64,000 bases of DNA, from the NCBI RefSeq assembly GCF_900250115.1, contig NZ_LT984803.1:3313583-3377582 (forward strand), given 5' to 3'. Position 1 is the stretch's first letter; every line of letters begins with the position of its first letter. The DNA is from Cupriavidus taiwanensis (lineage in GTDB: Bacteria > Pseudomonadota > Gammaproteobacteria > Burkholderiales > Burkholderiaceae). The notes under the pieces are model-generated. The model was not told where the DNA came from, did not search any database, and saw nothing but the letters and a program-made list of their open reading frames with translations. The position numbers and the translations under genes were made by a program. Of this stretch, positions 25,819-34,433 are shown piece by piece.

Positions 25819-26430
25819 TTAAGCCTGTGCCAGCGTCGTCTCCCCCGGCTTCACATACATCGAGTTCTTCGGCTGCGACAGTACCCGGCGCACCATCGGC
25901 TCGAAGAACGACAGCGGCAGCGTGTCGTAGTCGGTCATGAAGGCGGCGGCGTCGTACTTGCGACAGAACTCCGCGGTGCGCTCGAACAACTCCGGCTGGC
26001 TGCGGTATTGCTCGCGCAGGTTGGGATCGAGGCCGAGGTGATGGAAGAAGTAGTAGCCCTGGAACACGCCGTGCTTTTCCACCATCCACAGGTTCTCGGC
26101 GCTGACGAAGGGCTTGAGGATGGCGGCGGCGATGTCGGGATGGTTGAAGCTGCCCAGCGTATCGCCGATATCGTGCAGCAGCGCGCAGACCACGTATTCC
26201 TCGTCCTGGCCGTCGCGGTGAGCGAGCGTCGCGGTCTGCAGCGAATGCGTGAGCCGGTCCACCGGGAAGCCGCCGCAATCGCCATCGAGCAGGCGCAGGT
26301 GCGCCAGCACGCGCTCGGGCAGCGCGCGTGCGAAGGGCATGAACTCCGCCGAGATGGCGGCCCAGTCCTCGCGCGTGCCGTGCTCCATATGGCTGAAGGT
26401 GGCGCGTGCAGCCGTGTGCGTGTCGCTCAT
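25819..26430 (-). CDS. HD-domain protein (phosphohydrolase or PhnZ/MIOX-like oxygenase)
   Basis: 203-residue soluble protein of the HD superfamily. Metal-binding candidates are His62 (RLTHSLQTA), His86-Asp87 (ALLHDIGD), His97, His120 and His130-131 (YFFHHLG). Single-domain HD proteins of this size with an HSLQTA-n-LLHDIGD pattern include phosphohydrolases and mixed-valent di-iron oxygenases such as PhnZ and TmpB. The segment CALLHDIGDTLGSFNHPDIAA resembles the latter, but this is not decisive. No phosphonate gene lies nearby. It is divergent from the GFA-family gene. The C-terminal tail carries no known motif. Confidence 0.7.
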   Translation of the reverse strand: MSDTHTAARATFSHMEHGTREDWAAISAEFMPFARALPERVLAHLRLLDGDCGGFPVDRLTHSLQTATLAHRDGQDEEYVVCALLHDIGDTLGSFNHPDIAAAILKPFVSAENLWMVEKHGVFQGYYFFHHLGLDPNLREQYRSQPELFERTAEFCRKYDAAAFMTDYDTLPLSFFEPMVRRVLSQPKNSMYVKPGETTLAQA

Positions 26431-26633
26431 GTGAGTCTCCTTTTATGGGGCGGCTTTCGCGGGAGGCGTGGGCATCCGTGCGCATGGCGCCATCCTCGTG
26501 CAACAGCCTGCAGGCATTGTGGCACCCACGGCGCGACTACACTGTCAAAAACCAAACAATGTGCCGTCATATTGCGGCGCAGCAGCACTGACGTGATTCC
26601 GGGTCGAACGGACCCTGTCGCAAGGAGACAGAC

Positions 26634-26984
26634 ATGACCTTCAACGGAAGCTGCCATTGCGGCAGCATCGCCTTCGCGGTCGAGGCCGACAGCATTCCCA
26701 GCGTGATCCGCTGCAACTGCTCGATCTGCCGCCGGCGCGGCCACCTGCTGTGGTTCGTGCCGCGCGCGAGCTTCAGGCTGGAGACGCCGGAGAGCAACGC
26801 CTCCACCTACCGCTTCAACACCATGAAGATCGCGCACCGCTTCTGCCCGGTGTGCGGCTGTGGTCCGTACGCGGACGGGCAGGACAAGGACGGCAAGCCG
26901 ATGGCCGCGGTCAACGTGCGCTGCCTGGACAATGTCGACCTGGATAACCTCAAGATCATCGACTATGACGGACTGCACCACTGA
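26634..26984 (+). CDS. GFA-family zinc protein (glutathione-dependent formaldehyde-activating fold)
   Basis: 116-residue protein with zinc ligands of the GFA/CENP-V fold: SCHCGSIAFAVE, then IRCNCSICRRRG, then RFCPVCGCGPY. Family members include the proposed S-(hydroxymethyl)glutathione synthase, but most are uncharacterised. A GGAG ribosome site lies just upstream. The gene overlaps the following VOC gene by 20 bases, so the two are likely co-translated. Both families handle thiol-aldehyde chemistry, which suggests, but does not show, a shared detoxification role. Confidence 0.85.
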   Translation: MTFNGSCHCGSIAFAVEADSIPSVIRCNCSICRRRGHLLWFVPRASFRLETPESNASTYRFNTMKIAHRFCPVCGCGPYADGQDKDGKPMAAVNVRCLDNVDLDNLKIIDYDGLHH

Positions 26985-27408
26985 CGCCACGTTCCGCATC
27001 CTCGGCATCGACCACCTGGTATTGCGCAGCGCCGATGTCGGCGCGCTGCGGCGCTTCTATGTCGACGTGCTCGGCTGCGGCATCGAGCGCGAGCAGACCG
27101 ACCTGGGCCTGACCCAGTTGCGCGCCGGTGCCAGCCTGATCGACCTGGTCACGCTCGATGGCCCGCTGGGCCGCGCTGGCGGCGCCGGGCCGGGCGCGCA
27201 GGGACGCAACCTCGACCACTTCTGCCTGCGCATCGACCCCTTCGACGCGCAGGCGCTGCGCGCGCACCTGGCGGCGCATGGCATCGACGCGGGCGAAGTG
27301 GCGCAGCGCTTCGGCGCCGAAGGCAAGGGGCCCTCGCTCTATGTGCAGGATCCCGACGGCAACGTGGTCGAACTGAAAGGACCGCCCGCGCCGGTGAGCG
27401 CACAGTAA
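26965..27408 (+). CDS. VOC-family (glyoxalase/dioxygenase superfamily) protein
   Basis: 147-residue single VOC domain built of two beta-alpha-beta-beta-beta modules. The first begins FRILGIDHLVLRSADV with metal-ligand His, and the second RNLDHFCLRIDPFD. It ends SLYVQDPDGNVVELKG, with the conserved Glu ligand in VVELKG. The fold is shared by glyoxalase I, fosfomycin-resistance proteins and extradiol dioxygenases; this one most resembles small uncharacterised VOC proteins. The ATG at 26965 lies inside the GFA gene in another frame. The longer frame upstream is a shadow. Confidence 0.85.
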   Translation: MTDCTTDATFRILGIDHLVLRSADVGALRRFYVDVLGCGIEREQTDLGLTQLRAGASLIDLVTLDGPLGRAGGAGPGAQGRNLDHFCLRIDPFDAQALRAHLAAHGIDAGEVAQRFGAEGKGPSLYVQDPDGNVVELKGPPAPVSAQ

Positions 27409-27517
27409 CGCGCGTTGCGGCCGGCGCGCCGCGAGCGGCCGGCGCGCAGCATCGCTACAATTTCCGACTGGCCCCAGGCGCGCCGCTTCTGTGGCGGCCA
27501 TCCCCGCCGGGCCCGCC

Positions 27518-28807
27518 ATGACCACACTCGAAGCCAGCCCCGGCACGGACGCTGCCGACACCGATCCTGACGCCAGCCCGGCCCGCGCCGGGCCGGCGCA
27601 GCCCGCCACGCCGCCGCGCCGGCTGGTGTGGATCCTCGGCCTGACAGAGACCATCTCCTGGGGCACGCTGTTCTTCGCCTTCACCGTCTTCATCGACCCG
27701 ATGATCCGCAGCCTGGGCTGGTCCAAGCCCTTCCTGGCGGGCGGCTATTCGCTGGGCCTGCTGGTGTGGGCGCTGTGCTCGTTCGCGGTCGGCCGGCTGC
27801 TGGACCGCGCGCCGGCGCGCAAGGTGATGGGCGCGGGTTCGGTGCTGGCCGGGCTGGGCCTGCTGCTGTGGGCGTGGACGCCGTCGCAATCCGTGTTCCT
27901 GCTGATGTGGGTGCCGCTCGGGCTGGCCATGGCGACCACGCTGTACGAACCCGCTTTCGTGGTGCTGCGCCAGGCCTATGGCGACCAGTACCAGAAGCCG
28001 ATCGTCGCGGTCACGCTGATGGCCGGCTTTGCCAGCACGATCTTCGTGCCGCTGGCGCAATGGCTGGTGCTGCATGTCGGCTGGCGACCGACCCTGGTCG
28101 GCTTTGCTTTGCTGAACCTGCTGGTCTGCGCACCGCTGCATGCGCGCATGCGCTACGCCCTGCATCCGTCTTACTCCGGCGCTGGCGCCGGCACGGCCGC
28201 CGCCGGCGGCCGCGACATTGCCCGCGCCACGCTGCGCCAGCCGGTGTTCTGGGCGGTGGTGCTGGCCTTTACCGCGACCGCGGTGGTGGCGTCGCTGCTG
28301 GGTGCACACCTGATCCCGATGCTGACAGAGAAGGGCATGCCGGTGGCGCAGCAACTGGCGGTCGCGGCGCTGATCGGCCCGGCCCAGGTGGCGGGACGCA
28401 TGCTGATGATGCGCGCGGGCGTGCGCCACCCGGTGCGGCTGTCGCTGCCGGTCTATGCGCTGATGAGTGCCGGGCTGCTGTGCTTCGCGCTGGGGCATGG
28501 CGCATGGCTGATGGTGGCGGCCGTGCTGTACGGCTGCGCCAACGGCGTCAACACCATGCTGCGCGCGATGGCGATGCCGGAGCTGATCTCGCGCCACCAC
28601 TACGCCACCCTCAACGGCCTGATGATGACGCCGGTGCTGCTGATGCAGGCGGCGGCGCCTTGGCTGGGCGCGCTGCTGTGGCGCGCGGCCGGGGGTTACT
28701 GGCTGATGCTGTGGGTGATGCTGGCGCTGGCGCTGGCCGCACTGCTGGCCTTCGGCTATGCGCTGCACCGGCGCGGACTGCTGCGCGTAGACGCGGGCCG
28801 CCCATGA
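27518..28807 (+). CDS. MFS transporter (monocarboxylate-transporter-like)
   Basis: 429-residue inner-membrane permease with twelve predicted helices. The first contains LGLTETISWGTLFFAFTVFI. Loop 2-3 carries the MFS signature region FAVGRLLDRAPARKVMGAG, and a central loop near residue 220 separates the two halves. The substrate is not evident. ATG at 27518 is preferred to GTG at 27491 because it leaves a plausible cytoplasmic N-terminus. Its stop overlaps the start of a second MFS gene by four bases (ATGA), so the pair is coupled. Such pairs of unrelated MFS proteins may be independent exporters under one promoter. Confidence 0.85.
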   Translation: MTTLEASPGTDAADTDPDASPARAGPAQPATPPRRLVWILGLTETISWGTLFFAFTVFIDPMIRSLGWSKPFLAGGYSLGLLVWALCSFAVGRLLDRAPARKVMGAGSVLAGLGLLLWAWTPSQSVFLLMWVPLGLAMATTLYEPAFVVLRQAYGDQYQKPIVAVTLMAGFASTIFVPLAQWLVLHVGWRPTLVGFALLNLLVCAPLHARMRYALHPSYSGAGAGTAAAGGRDIARATLRQPVFWAVVLAFTATAVVASLLGAHLIPMLTEKGMPVAQQLAVAALIGPAQVAGRMLMMRAGVRHPVRLSLPVYALMSAGLLCFALGHGAWLMVAAVLYGCANGVNTMLRAMAMPELISRHHYATLNGLMMTPVLLMQAAAPWLGALLWRAAGGYWLMLWVMLALALAALLAFGYALHRRGLLRVDAGRP

Positions 28808-30006
28808 CCGGCTCCCCGGCGCCCGCCACCGCCGCGGTGCCCGCCGGCCGGGTCGCGCGCGCCACGCGCGGGACCATGGCGCTGTTCTTCGTCAACGGCG
28901 CCACCTTTGCCACCTGGGGCGTGCACATCCCCACCATCAAGGCGCGCTTCGGCCTGTCCGACGCGATGCTGTCGCTGGCAATGCTGGCGGTGGCCGGCGG
29001 CGCTATCGTGGCGATGGGTCCGGTCGGGCGCTGGGTGGCGCGCGCCGGCAGCGCGCGCGCCTCGATGGCCGGCGGGCTGCTGTTCGCGCTGGCCACGGTG
29101 GCGATCCTGGCGATGCCGTCGTTCTGGCTGCTGCTGCCCGCGCTGCTGGTGTTCGGCATGACCAATGCGGCGTTCGATGTCGCCATGAACGCGCAGGCCG
29201 CCACGGTCGAGGCCAGCCGCACGCAGCCGGTGATGTCGTCGCTGCATGGCATGTTCAGCCTGGGCGGCATGGCCGGCGCGGGCTTTGGCGGCACCATGCT
29301 GGCCGTGGGCGTCACGCCGCTGGCGCATGCGGCGATGATGGCCGGCGTGACCGCCGCGGTGGCGGTGGCTACGCTGCCGGGGCTGCTGGCCGACCACCCG
29401 CTGCCGCCCGCCGCGCCCCACCATCGCGACCATGCGGTGCGGGCGCTATGGCGCCTGGGGCTGCTGGCCTTTCTCGGCCTGATCGGCGAGGGCGCGATGT
29501 ACGACTGGACCAGCGTCTACATGCGCGACGTGGCACGGGCCCCCGACGGCTGGATCAGCCTCGGCTATGCCGCGTTCTCGGGCGGCATGGCGTGCGGGCG
29601 CTTCGGCGGCGACCGCCTGCGCGCGCGCCTGGGCGACAGCGCCACGCTCAGCGGCAGCGCCTGGCTGGGCTTTGCCGGGATTGCGCTGGCACTGGCCGTG
29701 CCGCTGCCGCTGGCCGCGCTGGCGGGCTTTGCGCTGATGGGGCTGGGCGCGGCCAATATGGTGCCGATCTTCTTTGTCGCCGCGTCGCGGCTGCCGGGCG
29801 TGGCGCCGGCGGAAGCGATCGCGCGCGTGGCGCGCTTCGCCTATGTGGGGCTGCTGCTGGGCCCGGTGCTGATCGGCGGCGTGGCGCACCTGGCCAGCCT
29901 GCGCGCCGGCCTGGCGCTGGTGGCGCTGACCATGGGCTGGATCGCGCTGGCCGGGGCGCGCTCGGCACGGCGCTATCTGCTGGCGCGCGCGCCGTCGCGC
30001 CGGTAA
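28804..30006 (+). CDS. MFS transporter (YbjJ/FucP-like)
   Basis: 400-residue inner-membrane permease with twelve predicted helices. The N-terminus FFVNGATFATWGVHIPTIKA, the segment MTNAAFDVAMNAQAATVE and the mid-protein FLGLIGEGAMYDWTSVYM match the YbjJ-type subgroup of the MFS, whose substrates are unknown. It is translated from an ATG that overlaps the previous stop. The longer opening in its frame upstream is a shadow of the first transporter. It converges on the dioxygenase gene. Confidence 0.85.
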   Translation: MTGSPAPATAAVPAGRVARATRGTMALFFVNGATFATWGVHIPTIKARFGLSDAMLSLAMLAVAGGAIVAMGPVGRWVARAGSARASMAGGLLFALATVAILAMPSFWLLLPALLVFGMTNAAFDVAMNAQAATVEASRTQPVMSSLHGMFSLGGMAGAGFGGTMLAVGVTPLAHAAMMAGVTAAVAVATLPGLLADHPLPPAAPHHRDHAVRALWRLGLLAFLGLIGEGAMYDWTSVYMRDVARAPDGWISLGYAAFSGGMACGRFGGDRLRARLGDSATLSGSAWLGFAGIALALAVPLPLAALAGFALMGLGAANMVPIFFVAASRLPGVAPAEAIARVARFAYVGLLLGPVLIGGVAHLASLRAGLALVALTMGWIALAGARSARRYLLARAPSRR

Positions 30007-30022
30007 GCCAGCAGGCCAGACC

Positions 30023-30907
30023 TCAGGCCGCGGCGCGCAGCGGCGCCCCGGTACCCATGCCTTCGAACACGAAACTGTCCATCGCCAGCACGCCATAGGT
30101 GACTTCGTCGGCCACCCGCGACACCGTGACCGGCCCCGGCAGCGCCGGCCCCGCGCCCTCGGGGCCGAGCGCCGCGCCCAGTGCCACATAGAACGGCAGC
30201 AGGTGTTCGTCGGTCGGGTGCGCCCGGCGCGCATACGGCGCCTGGGCACGGTAGTCGGCTATCGGGCGGGTGTCGCCGGTCGCCAGGGCCTGGTCCAGCG
30301 CCTCGGCCATCCACTTGCGGAACGCTTCGACATACGGCTCGGCCTGCGGGCCGTGCTGTTCGCGCCGGCCGCCGCCAAACACTTCCTGCAGGTTGTGGGT
30401 GAAGCTGCCCGAGGCCAGCACCAGCACGCCTTCGTCGCGCAGCGGCGCCAGCGCGCGCCCGATCGCGATCTGCGTCGAGGGCGGCAGGTAGGGATTCAGC
30501 GCCAACTGCACCACCGGCATGTCGGCATCGGGGAAGAAGTGGCGCATCGGCATCCAGGCGCCATGGTCCAGCGGGCGCTCGTCGTCATGGCCGACAAAGC
30601 CCGCGCCGGGAATCGCCGCCGACTCGACCAGCGCCTTGACCCGCACCGCCAGTTCCGGCGACCCCGGGGCGTCGTAGCGCAGTGCGTACAACTCTCGCGG
30701 AAAGCCGCCGAAATCGTGCCAGGCCTCCTGGCGTTCCCGGCTGGTGACGGCCAGCGTGCTGTAGATCCAGTGCGCCGAAATCACCAGCACCGCGCGCGGG
30801 CGCTGCGCGCGCAGCCGCGCGCCGAGTGCCGCGAACGCGGCGCCGGTGGAGCCGGGGTCGATGGCCAGCATCGGCGAGCCGTGGGAGATGTAGAGCGAGG
30901 GAAGCAT
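30023..30907 (-). CDS. DODA-type class III extradiol ring-cleavage dioxygenase
   Basis: 294-residue enzyme of the LigB/DODA family, which includes E. coli YgiD and plant 4,5-DOPA dioxygenase. Zinc/iron ligand regions are visible: YISHGSPMLA, VLVISAHWIYS, GHDDERPLDHGAWMPM and ASGSFTHNLQEVFGG. Full family length. ATG at 30907 begins directly at the first beta strand. The natural substrate is unknown; the bacterial homologue acts on L-DOPA in vitro (family knowledge). It stands alone and is divergent from a small membrane-protein gene, with a 270-base region between that contains no other gene. Confidence 0.88.
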   Translation of the reverse strand: MLPSLYISHGSPMLAIDPGSTGAAFAALGARLRAQRPRAVLVISAHWIYSTLAVTSRERQEAWHDFGGFPRELYALRYDAPGSPELAVRVKALVESAAIPGAGFVGHDDERPLDHGAWMPMRHFFPDADMPVVQLALNPYLPPSTQIAIGRALAPLRDEGVLVLASGSFTHNLQEVFGGGRREQHGPQAEPYVEAFRKWMAEALDQALATGDTRPIADYRAQAPYARRAHPTDEHLLPFYVALGAALGPEGAGPALPGPVTVSRVADEVTYGVLAMDSFVFEGMGTGAPLRAAA

Positions 30908-31176
30908 GGGAATACCGCCTTCAAACGGTTTGTGTACTGGCTTCCAGTTTGGCAAAGAACCGCGGTGCTCACCGGCGCCGTTTGCGGACACCTCATGCAA
31001 AAAAACTGAATCGCGGGGCCATCCGTGGCGCCGCGCACACAACTCGCGCCGAGCCCGCACCGCGGCCGCTGCAGGCGCCTTATGCTGCAGCCGGAAGCCC
31101 GTGATGCAACGCGGCGCAGGGACTTCCGCAACCCAGAACGCCACGGCGCCTTGCCCGCGTGTGGCAGGAGACTCAC

Positions 31177-31524
31177 GTGGCATCGCGCAATCCGCGCCGC
31201 GCCGGACGGCACAACCCCATCCCCGGCCAATGGTGGCAGCCGGGCGTCTACGGCAGCATGCCCGCTGTCGCGCTGTGGATCCTGGCGCGGCTGCCGGCCG
31301 GCCTGCTGCTGTCCGTGACCGGCATGCCGTCCGCGCCCGCCTGGCTGAACCGGGCCGGGGACACGGTGTTCGTGGCCGGCTGGGTGGCAAGCGCCCTGCT
31401 GCTGTGGCTCACGCGACACCGCCCTGCCCCGGCCCTGAACGCCCCTTCGGCGCCCGCCGAGACCGTCCCCGCGAGCCCGCCGAAGCCCGACCGCCGGTCC
31501 ACCGAACCTGCGCTGCCCGGCTGA
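31177..31524 (+). CDS. Small hypothetical membrane protein
   Basis: 115 residues, not recognised. A basic N-terminus (RNPRRAGRH) is followed by two hydrophobic segments (about residues 28-48, AVALWILARLPAGLLLS, and 64-82, VFVAGWVASALLLWL) and a Pro/Ala-rich tail. GTG at 31177 is chosen because GGAG lies six bases upstream. An ATG at 31159 lacks one. Reading of this frame as coding rests on codon pattern, ribosome site and membrane segments only. Confidence 0.5.
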   Translation: MASRNPRRAGRHNPIPGQWWQPGVYGSMPAVALWILARLPAGLLLSVTGMPSAPAWLNRAGDTVFVAGWVASALLLWLTRHRPAPALNAPSAPAETVPASPPKPDRRSTEPALPG

Positions 31525-31571
31525 AGTCGCGCGCGAGGACGCGCAGGCCTGCGATTAAGGAATCGCTTAAT

Positions 31572-32912
31572 ATGGCGGTTTCTCCGCATGACCAACGCTT
31601 CATGACCGCGACCACCGCCTCCGTTCCAGTCCTGACCAGCGCCACCCGACGCAAGGCGATCATCGCCGCCACCATCGGCAATGGCCTGGAGTGGTTCGAC
31701 TTCACCGTCTACAGCTTCTTCGCCGTCATCATCGCCAAGCTGTTCTTTCCCACCGGCAATGACCTGACCTCGTTCCTGCTCACCGTCGCCACCTTCGGCG
31801 TGGGCTTCTTCATGCGGCCGGTCGGCGCCATCGTGCTGGGCGTCTATGCCGATCGCGTCGGCCGCAAGGCGGCGCTGACGCTGACCATCCTGCTGATGGC
31901 GCTGGGCACGGCCATCATCGGGCTGGCCCCGACCTACGACCAGATCGGCCTGTGGGCACCCGCGCTGATCGTGGTCGCGCGGCTGATCCAGGGCTTTTCC
32001 GCCGGCGGCGAAGTGGGCGGCGCCACCGCCTTCCTGATCGAGCACGCCCCCGACGCCGAGCGTGGCGCCTACGCCAGCTGGCAGCAGGCCAGCCAGGGCA
32101 TTTCGTTCATGCTGGGCGCGGCCATGGGCGCGCTGGTCACCAACGGCCTGTCGCCGGAGCAGATCGACGCCTGGGGCTGGCGCATTCCCTTCCTGTTCGG
32201 CCTGCTGATCGGCCCGGTGGGCATGTATATCCGCTCGCACCTGCACGAGCCGCCCGAGTTCGAGGCGCGCCAGGCCGCCCGCCGCGCCGCCAAGGTGCCG
32301 TTCTCGCCGCTGTCGCAGGTGCTGCGCGACCACCCGCGCGAAGTGCTGGCCGGTCTGGGCGTGACCATCCTGTGGACGGTCTGCACCTACGTGCTGGTGT
32401 TCTACATGCCGTCGTACGCCAAGCAGCAGCTGGGCCTGCCGCTGGGCGCGACGTTCCAGTCGACCGCGCTGTGCGGCGCCATCATCCTGGTGCTGTGCCC
32501 GCTGATGGGCATGCTGTCGGACCGGGTCGGCCGCAAGCGCATGCTGGGCGTGGTGGCGATGCTGATCGGCGCGCTCGCCTATCCGCTGTTCCACTGGCTC
32601 AACGTGGCGCCGACCACGCAGACGCTGCTGCAGGTGCAGATCGTGCTGGGCATTCTGCTGGCGGCCTTTACCGGCCCGGCGCCGGCGGTGCTGGCCGAGC
32701 AGTTCCCGACCGAAGTGCGCTCGACCGGCCTGTCGCTGGCCTACAACTTCGCCGTTACCATCTTCGGCGGCTTTGCCCCGCTGATCGTGACGTGGCTGAT
32801 CGAATCGACCCACAACAAGCTGGCGCCGGCGTACTACGTGATTGCCGCCGCCGCGGTGAGCTTCGTCGCACTGGTGTTCATGCACGACCGCACCGGCCGG
32901 AAACTGGCCTGA
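31572..32912 (+). CDS. MFS transporter of the metabolite:H+ symporter (ProP/ShiA-like) family
   Basis: 446-residue permease. The start IIAATIGNGLEWFDFTVYSF, the loop GVYADRVGRKAALTLTILLM and the segment ARLIQGFSAGGEVGGATAFL are diagnostic of the MHS family, which takes up dicarboxylates, citrate, betaine/proline or shikimate with protons. Twelve helices are predicted. A possible start ten codons later (ATG 31602) is also acceptable. An AAGGAA site lies ten bases upstream of 31572. A strong terminator follows. The substrate is not determinable. Confidence 0.88.
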   Translation: MAVSPHDQRFMTATTASVPVLTSATRRKAIIAATIGNGLEWFDFTVYSFFAVIIAKLFFPTGNDLTSFLLTVATFGVGFFMRPVGAIVLGVYADRVGRKAALTLTILLMALGTAIIGLAPTYDQIGLWAPALIVVARLIQGFSAGGEVGGATAFLIEHAPDAERGAYASWQQASQGISFMLGAAMGALVTNGLSPEQIDAWGWRIPFLFGLLIGPVGMYIRSHLHEPPEFEARQAARRAAKVPFSPLSQVLRDHPREVLAGLGVTILWTVCTYVLVFYMPSYAKQQLGLPLGATFQSTALCGAIILVLCPLMGMLSDRVGRKRMLGVVAMLIGALAYPLFHWLNVAPTTQTLLQVQIVLGILLAAFTGPAPAVLAEQFPTEVRSTGLSLAYNFAVTIFGGFAPLIVTWLIESTHNKLAPAYYVIAAAAVSFVALVFMHDRTGRKLA

Positions 32913-32932
32913 GCGGGTCGCGCCACCAACGT

Positions 32933-32960
32933 AAAAGCCAGCCTCGCGGCTGGCTTTTTT
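32933..32960. terminator. Bidirectional rho-independent terminator
   Basis: Hairpin with arms AAGCCAGCC and GGCTGGCTT around TCGC, A-rich on the left and followed by T residues on the right. It ends the MHS transporter transcript and, on the other strand, the DUF2314-like gene. Confidence 0.88.
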
Positions 32961-32980
32961 ATGGCCAGCGGGCTGGCGGC

Positions 32981-33337
32981 TCACGCGTCTTCGTCACCTT
33001 CCCGATAGATATTGATCACGTGTCGGGGCTCGAAACACAGCGGCATGCCGGGGCTCATCTCGTCGGTGCAGTACGGCTGGTTGTCGAGTTCGCCGGTATA
33101 GAGCGCGCCATCGCGTCCGGTCACATTGACCCACATCCGCTCGACGTGGACTTCCTCGTTGCCGGCCTCGTCCGCGACCAGGATGCGGAAGATCAGCTTG
33201 ACCTGCTGGCCGGCGGCCAGCGCGTCGCGTTCCGCGCGCGGTGGCATCCAGAAGGTGTCGGGGTGGGCGGCGGCGATGGGCTCGGCGTCGTCGAGCTCCC
33301 ATCCGTCCTCGTCCAGGGTGGTCAATCGCATGTCCAT
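32981..33337 (-). CDS. DUF2314-like hypothetical protein
   Basis: 118-residue soluble protein. The C-terminal half shows the pattern of DUF2314 (VERMWVNVTGRDGALYTGEL, then a conserved Gly-Met-Pro-hydrophobic segment and RHVINIYRE). The N-terminal part (about residues 25-60) contains HPDTFWMPPRAERDALAAGQ. ATG at 33337 gives the simplest start; an in-frame ATG at 33382 adds 15 residues without support. Function unknown. Monocistronic. Confidence 0.7.
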   Translation of the reverse strand: MDMRLTTLDEDGWELDDAEPIAAAHPDTFWMPPRAERDALAAGQQVKLIFRILVADEAGNEEVHVERMWVNVTGRDGALYTGELDNQPYCTDEMSPGMPLCFEPRHVINIYREGDEDA

Positions 33338-33443
33338 GTTCAGCCTTCCGCAATCTTTCAGGTGCGGGCATGATCGCAGCAAATGCGCCGGCCGGCGAGG
33401 GCCTGGCCGGTGCCCCCTTCATTCAATACTGGAAAAGGTGCGC

Positions 33444-34070
33444 ATGACGAGCAACAAGGAAGCGCTGGCCGCACCGGTGCGCTGCGGCTGGTGCGGCACG
33501 CTGGAGGACTATTGCCGCTACCACGACACCGAGTGGGGCTTTCCGGTGGCCGACGACCGCCGTCTGTTCGAGAAGCTGTGCCTGGAGGGTTTCCAGTCCG
33601 GCCTTAGCTGGCTGACCATCCTGCGCAAGCGCGAAGCCTTCCGCAAGGCGTTTGCCAATTTCGACATCGACAAAGTGGCGCGCTTCACCGAGCGCGATAT
33701 CGCACGCCTGCTGGGCGATGCCGGCATCGTGCGCCATCGCGGCAAGATCGAGGCTGCGATCAACAATGCCCGGCGGGCCCGCGAACTGCTGGAATCGGAG
33801 TCGTCGCTGGCGGCCTACTTCTGGCGCTTCGAGCCCGATCCCGCGAGCCGGCCCAAGGTGCTGACGCCAGAGGTGCTGCGCACCATGGCCACTTCGCCGG
33901 AGTCCACCGCGCTGTCAAAGGACCTGAAGCAGCGCGGCTGGCGTTTCGTCGGCCCCACCACGATGTATGCGCTGATGCAGGCCATGGGCCTGGTCAACGA
34001 CCACCAGGAGGGCTGCGCCACGCGCGCGCAGGTGCTGGCTGCGCGCAAGGCGTTCAAGGTGCCGCGCTAG
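33444..34070 (+). CDS. tag: DNA-3-methyladenine glycosylase I
   Basis: 208-residue base-excision repair enzyme removing 3-methyladenine from alkylated DNA. It contains the N-terminal zinc ligands Cys and His in RCGWCGTLEDYCRYHDTEWG and the C-terminal pair His and Cys in VNDHQEGCATR, as in E. coli Tag. The core LCLEGFQSGLSWLTILRKRE carries the helix-hairpin-helix-related active-site region with the catalytic Glu. An AAAAGG ribosome site precedes ATG 33444. Length is close to the family norm (about 190). Independent transcript. Confidence 0.95.
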   Translation: MTSNKEALAAPVRCGWCGTLEDYCRYHDTEWGFPVADDRRLFEKLCLEGFQSGLSWLTILRKREAFRKAFANFDIDKVARFTERDIARLLGDAGIVRHRGKIEAAINNARRARELLESESSLAAYFWRFEPDPASRPKVLTPEVLRTMATSPESTALSKDLKQRGWRFVGPTTMYALMQAMGLVNDHQEGCATRAQVLAARKAFKVPR

Positions 34071-34433
34071 AGACGGTATACAGGCCGGCGCGTATACGTG
34101 CGTCAAATACGCGTGTCAGCCGGACACCGCCGTCCGGCGCAACGGTCCTGGCTGTCGTCTTTATATTGTTTACGTATGTAAACATAGTAGTAGTAGGTAA
34201 ACCGCGCCCCGGGCCGTGGATAAGTCACCTTTTCCCTTTTGGCTCAGTGACCTGCAACAAAGATAACGGCTCCGGGATAACCCTGATTGGGCAGGACAAG
34301 ATGGCGGCAACGTATACCGCCGCGCGGTGATCACGGAAGTTGTCCGTATACCTCCCACAGCGCGTCCCCAGCCGCGACACAGCTTGTCCGAATGGTTATC
34401 CCCAGGCTCGGACCAGGCTGTCCACAACCCGGC
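34071..34433. other. Convergent intergenic region rich in short palindromes
   Basis: 363 bases between two converging genes, with no credible open frame. It holds GTATAC at 34076, 34092, 34312 and 34346 (a fifth at 34461 lies inside the CDF gene), a GTTTAC/GTAAAC palindrome at 34168-34183 in an AT-rich patch, and four DnaA-box-like words (34215-34223, 34272-34280, 34396-34404, 34418-34426). A convergent gap is usually short and needs only a terminator. The function here is unexplained. Confidence 0.5.

Noticed and set aside
34170..34427. Possible short minus-strand gene in the convergent gap after tag
   Set aside because: It has no ribosome site, its composition is not coding-like and it covers the palindrome cluster. 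The region is better described as non-coding.
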